A stretch of DNA of 24,710 nucleotides from Alistipes sp. (lineage in GTDB: Bacteria; Bacteroidota; Bacteroidia; Bacteroidales; Rikenellaceae). The stretch spans positions 1 through 24,710 of the forward strand of contig JAFXIS010000031.1 of the NCBI GenBank assembly GCA_017532885.1, given 5' to 3'. The notes beneath the pieces were generated by a model. The model saw nothing but the letters and a program-made list of their open reading frames with translations. It did not search any database and was not told the DNA's origin. A program made the position numbers and the translations under genes. Positions 23,755 through 24,710 of this stretch are shown here, one piece after another; the stretch's first letter is position 1; the number at the start of each line of letters is the position of its first letter.

Positions 23755-23771
23755 CCAATACTTTGTATTGG
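23755..23771. promoter_or_regulatory. CCAATAC-TTT-GTATTGG palindrome overlapping the suf -33 region
   Basis: Two perfect 7-bp arms (23755-23761 and 23765-23771) are separated by TTT. The position over the -33 element of sufB suggests an operator for an Fe-S or redox-responsive regulator (inference). No regulator gene is present in the window. Confidence 0.5.
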
Positions 23772-23884
23772 TATTACATCTCGAGCTCATCCGACCCGAC
23801 ATAACCATGCGGCAAGAGAGCGTAATAAAAAATAAAAAAACACATTTTTTACAGCTATAATTTTGCACTATTAAAAATTTTGTC

Positions 23885-23892
23885 TACATTTG
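23885..23892 (+). promoter_or_regulatory. -7 box of tRNA-Ser
   Basis: TACATTTG matches TAnnTTTG; TTG at 23863-23865 lies 19 bases upstream. It is 27 bases before the tRNA. Confidence 0.75.
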
Positions 23893-23919
23893 CACCACTC
23901 TTTAACGGAGGTACGGTTT

Positions 23920-24007
23920 GGAAGGATGGGTGAGTGGCTGAAACCACCAGTTTGCTAAACTGACGTACTCGATTAGGGTACCGGGGGTTCGAATCCCCCT
24001 CCTTCCG
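23920..24007 (+). tRNA. tRNA-Ser (anticodon GCU)
   Basis: The acceptor GGAAGGA pairs with TCCTTCC (24000-24006), with discriminator G at 24007; CCA is not encoded. The anticodon loop TTTGCTAAA gives GCU, reading AGC/AGU. A long variable arm (TACTCGATTAGGGTA) is typical of class II tRNA-Ser. The T arm is GGGGG-TTCGAAT-CCCCC. Confidence 0.95.
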
Positions 24008-24018
24008 CTTAAAGAAAA
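23987..24018 (+). repeat. tRNA-Ser 3' end, first copy of a 32-bp direct repeat
   Basis: The T-loop to 3' end plus flank of tRNA-Ser, repeated at 24217-24248 with two mismatches; a possible attachment-site half. Confidence 0.75.
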
Positions 24019-24026
24019 ATGCAGAG

Positions 24027-24053
24027 CAGACGACTTTTTAGTCGTCTGTTTTT
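24027..24053 (+). terminator. Terminator after tRNA-Ser
   Basis: A perfect 8-bp stem CAGACGAC / GTCGTCTG with loop TTTTTA is followed by five T. Confidence 0.85.
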
Positions 24054-24216
24054 GGTTTGTGCCTATGGCTGTGTGCAAGCACCCACCATAAGCACACAAC
24101 AAATCAGCCTGCGGCTTTGCTCTGCATCTTCGAAACGACGGCATTGCTCACCTTGTGACGGGGGTTGCGGGGCAATATATATTTATTTCTCAATGGTGCC
24201 CCGCTTCGGCTGCGCC

Positions 24217-24248
24217 GTTCAAATCCCCCTCCTTCCGCGTAAAGAAAA
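24217..24248 (+). repeat. Second copy of the tRNA-Ser 3' end (attachment-site-like)
   Basis: GTTCAAATCCCCCTCCTTCC at the start copies the tRNA-Ser T-loop and acceptor end; 30 of 32 positions match 23987-24018. The 5' part of the tRNA is absent. The 160 or so bases between terminator and copy (24054-24216) hold no credible gene. Confidence 0.8.
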
Positions 24249-24259
24249 GGATATGTGAG

Positions 24260-24287
24260 CTCCTGCTATAAGGCAGGAGTTTTTTTT
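24260..24287 (+). terminator. Terminator downstream of the tRNA-Ser 3' copy
   Basis: CTCCTGC / GCAGGAG, loop TATAAG, then eight T. It follows the duplicated tRNA end just as 24027-24053 follows the real one. Confidence 0.85.
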
Positions 24288-24290
24288 GTT

Positions 24291-24329
24291 TTAAGGGTGC
24301 TTGCGAATTTATTCGTAAAGTACCCTTAA
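24291..24329. repeat. Imperfect palindrome
   Basis: TTAAGGGT and ACCCTTAA form the ends of an inverted repeat with inner CGAA/TTCG. A small TCCCT-TTC-AGGGA hairpin follows at about 24341-24353. The remaining bases to 24520 are AT-rich with no gene seen. Confidence 0.5.
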
Positions 24330-24542
24330 ATACAAAAATATCCCTTTCAGGGACGCATATTCTTTGCTTTTGAAGCTACCCCACACTCACACAATATATT
24401 ATTGTCACTAAAACCTCTCACACTCTCAACATCAATCAATTAGCCCACAAAACACCTTATCACATACTCGTCGCACTAAACCTCACGAACATTTTTTCGG
24501 CTAAAAAATTAAAAAAAAATTTGCATATTAGTTTTTTTATAC

Positions 24543-24550
24543 TACCTTTG
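24543..24550 (+). promoter_or_regulatory. -7 box of the tRNA-Asp/tRNA-Phe unit
   Basis: TACCTTTG matches TAnnTTTG with TTG at 24521-24523 (spacing 19), 18 bases before tRNA-Asp. Confidence 0.8.
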
Positions 24551-24568
24551 CACTCGCAATCAGCAATT

Positions 24569-24642
24569 GGTGCGTTAGTTCAGCTGGTTAGAATACGTGC
24601 CTGTCACGCACGGGGTCAGGGGTTCGAGTCCCCTACGCACCG
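24569..24642 (+). tRNA. tRNA-Asp (anticodon GUC)
   Basis: The acceptor GGTGCGT pairs with ACGCACC (24635-24641), discriminator G. The anticodon stem CGTGC/GCACG holds loop CTGTCAC (GUC). The T arm is AGGGG-TTCGAGT-CCCCT. CCA is not encoded. Confidence 0.96.
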
Positions 24643-24672
24643 CAAAGCGACACCGCTTTAACATACGACGAT

Positions 24673-24710
24673 GGTGCCATAGCTCAGTTGGTAGAGCAAA
24701 GGACTGAAAA
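24673..24710 (+). tRNA. tRNA-Phe (anticodon GAA), cut by the window end
   Basis: GGTGCCA acceptor strand, D arm AGCTCAGTTGGTAGAGC, and anticodon arm GGACTGAAAA with GAA at 24706-24708. The 3' half lies outside the window. It lies 30 bases after tRNA-Asp and is probably cotranscribed. Confidence 0.85.

Noticed and set aside
23902..24144. Minus-strand open frame containing GIRTPGTLIEY
   Set aside because: It is the antisense reading of tRNA-Ser, a common false protein.

Overview
The window looks like chromosomal DNA from a member of the Bacteroidota, most likely order Bacteroidales and possibly Rikenellaceae/Alistipes; the genus is inference. The evidence is a recurring TAnnTTTG -7 promoter box, weak ribosome binding sites, a tmRNA tag ending in YALAA, BspA-type and BACON/DUF4988-type surface lipoprotein domains, a Bacteroidota histone-H1-like small protein, and a sufBCDS operon.

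Region 1 (1-7036) is the accessory-looking part. Two large multidomain proteins each carry a leucine-rich-repeat section, a degenerate thioredoxin-like section and a C-terminal M64-type zinc peptidase (HEAGGH / HEACGH). They sit in tandem upstream of the tmRNA gene ssrA. A 195-bp block is present twice, with 2 differences. It holds the last six codons plus stop of the peptidase gene, its terminator, the ssrA promoter and the first 57 nt of tmRNA. The first copy (2582-2776) therefore contains a truncated ssrA with an intact promoter, fused to a remnant of a BspA-like repeat gene; the second (6466-6660) runs into the complete ssrA. This looks like a recombination-built cassette locus next to tmRNA.

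Region 2 (7037-9917) has an AspT/YidE-type transporter, a composite intergenic repeat, a 49-aa Cys-rich membrane protein on the minus strand and a divergent 58-aa histone-H1-like protein. Region 3 (9984-12798, minus) has an EptA-like phosphoethanolamine transferase, a YtfJ-like periplasmic protein and a small DoxX protein. Region 4 (12920-16673, plus) has a low-molecular-weight tyrosine phosphatase, a SxxK serine hydrolase, the ribosome-assembly GTPase EngB and PRPP synthetase. Region 5 (16937-18795, minus) is a tmk-doxX pair. Region 6 (19279-23735, minus) is sufB-sufC-sufD-sufS for Fe-S cluster assembly, with an unusually short SufD and a 176-bp gap between sufB and sufC. Region 7 (23885-24710) holds tRNA-Ser(GCU), tRNA-Asp(GUC) and the start of tRNA-Phe(GAA). 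The 3' end of tRNA-Ser is repeated 230 bp downstream, like an attachment-site scar.

Three intergenic regions (about 9086-9300, 16699-16897 and 18801-19023) share dispersed palindromic elements. Their stems show compensatory base changes, which suggests a mobile or structured repeat family. Most genes otherwise look like ordinary housekeeping.
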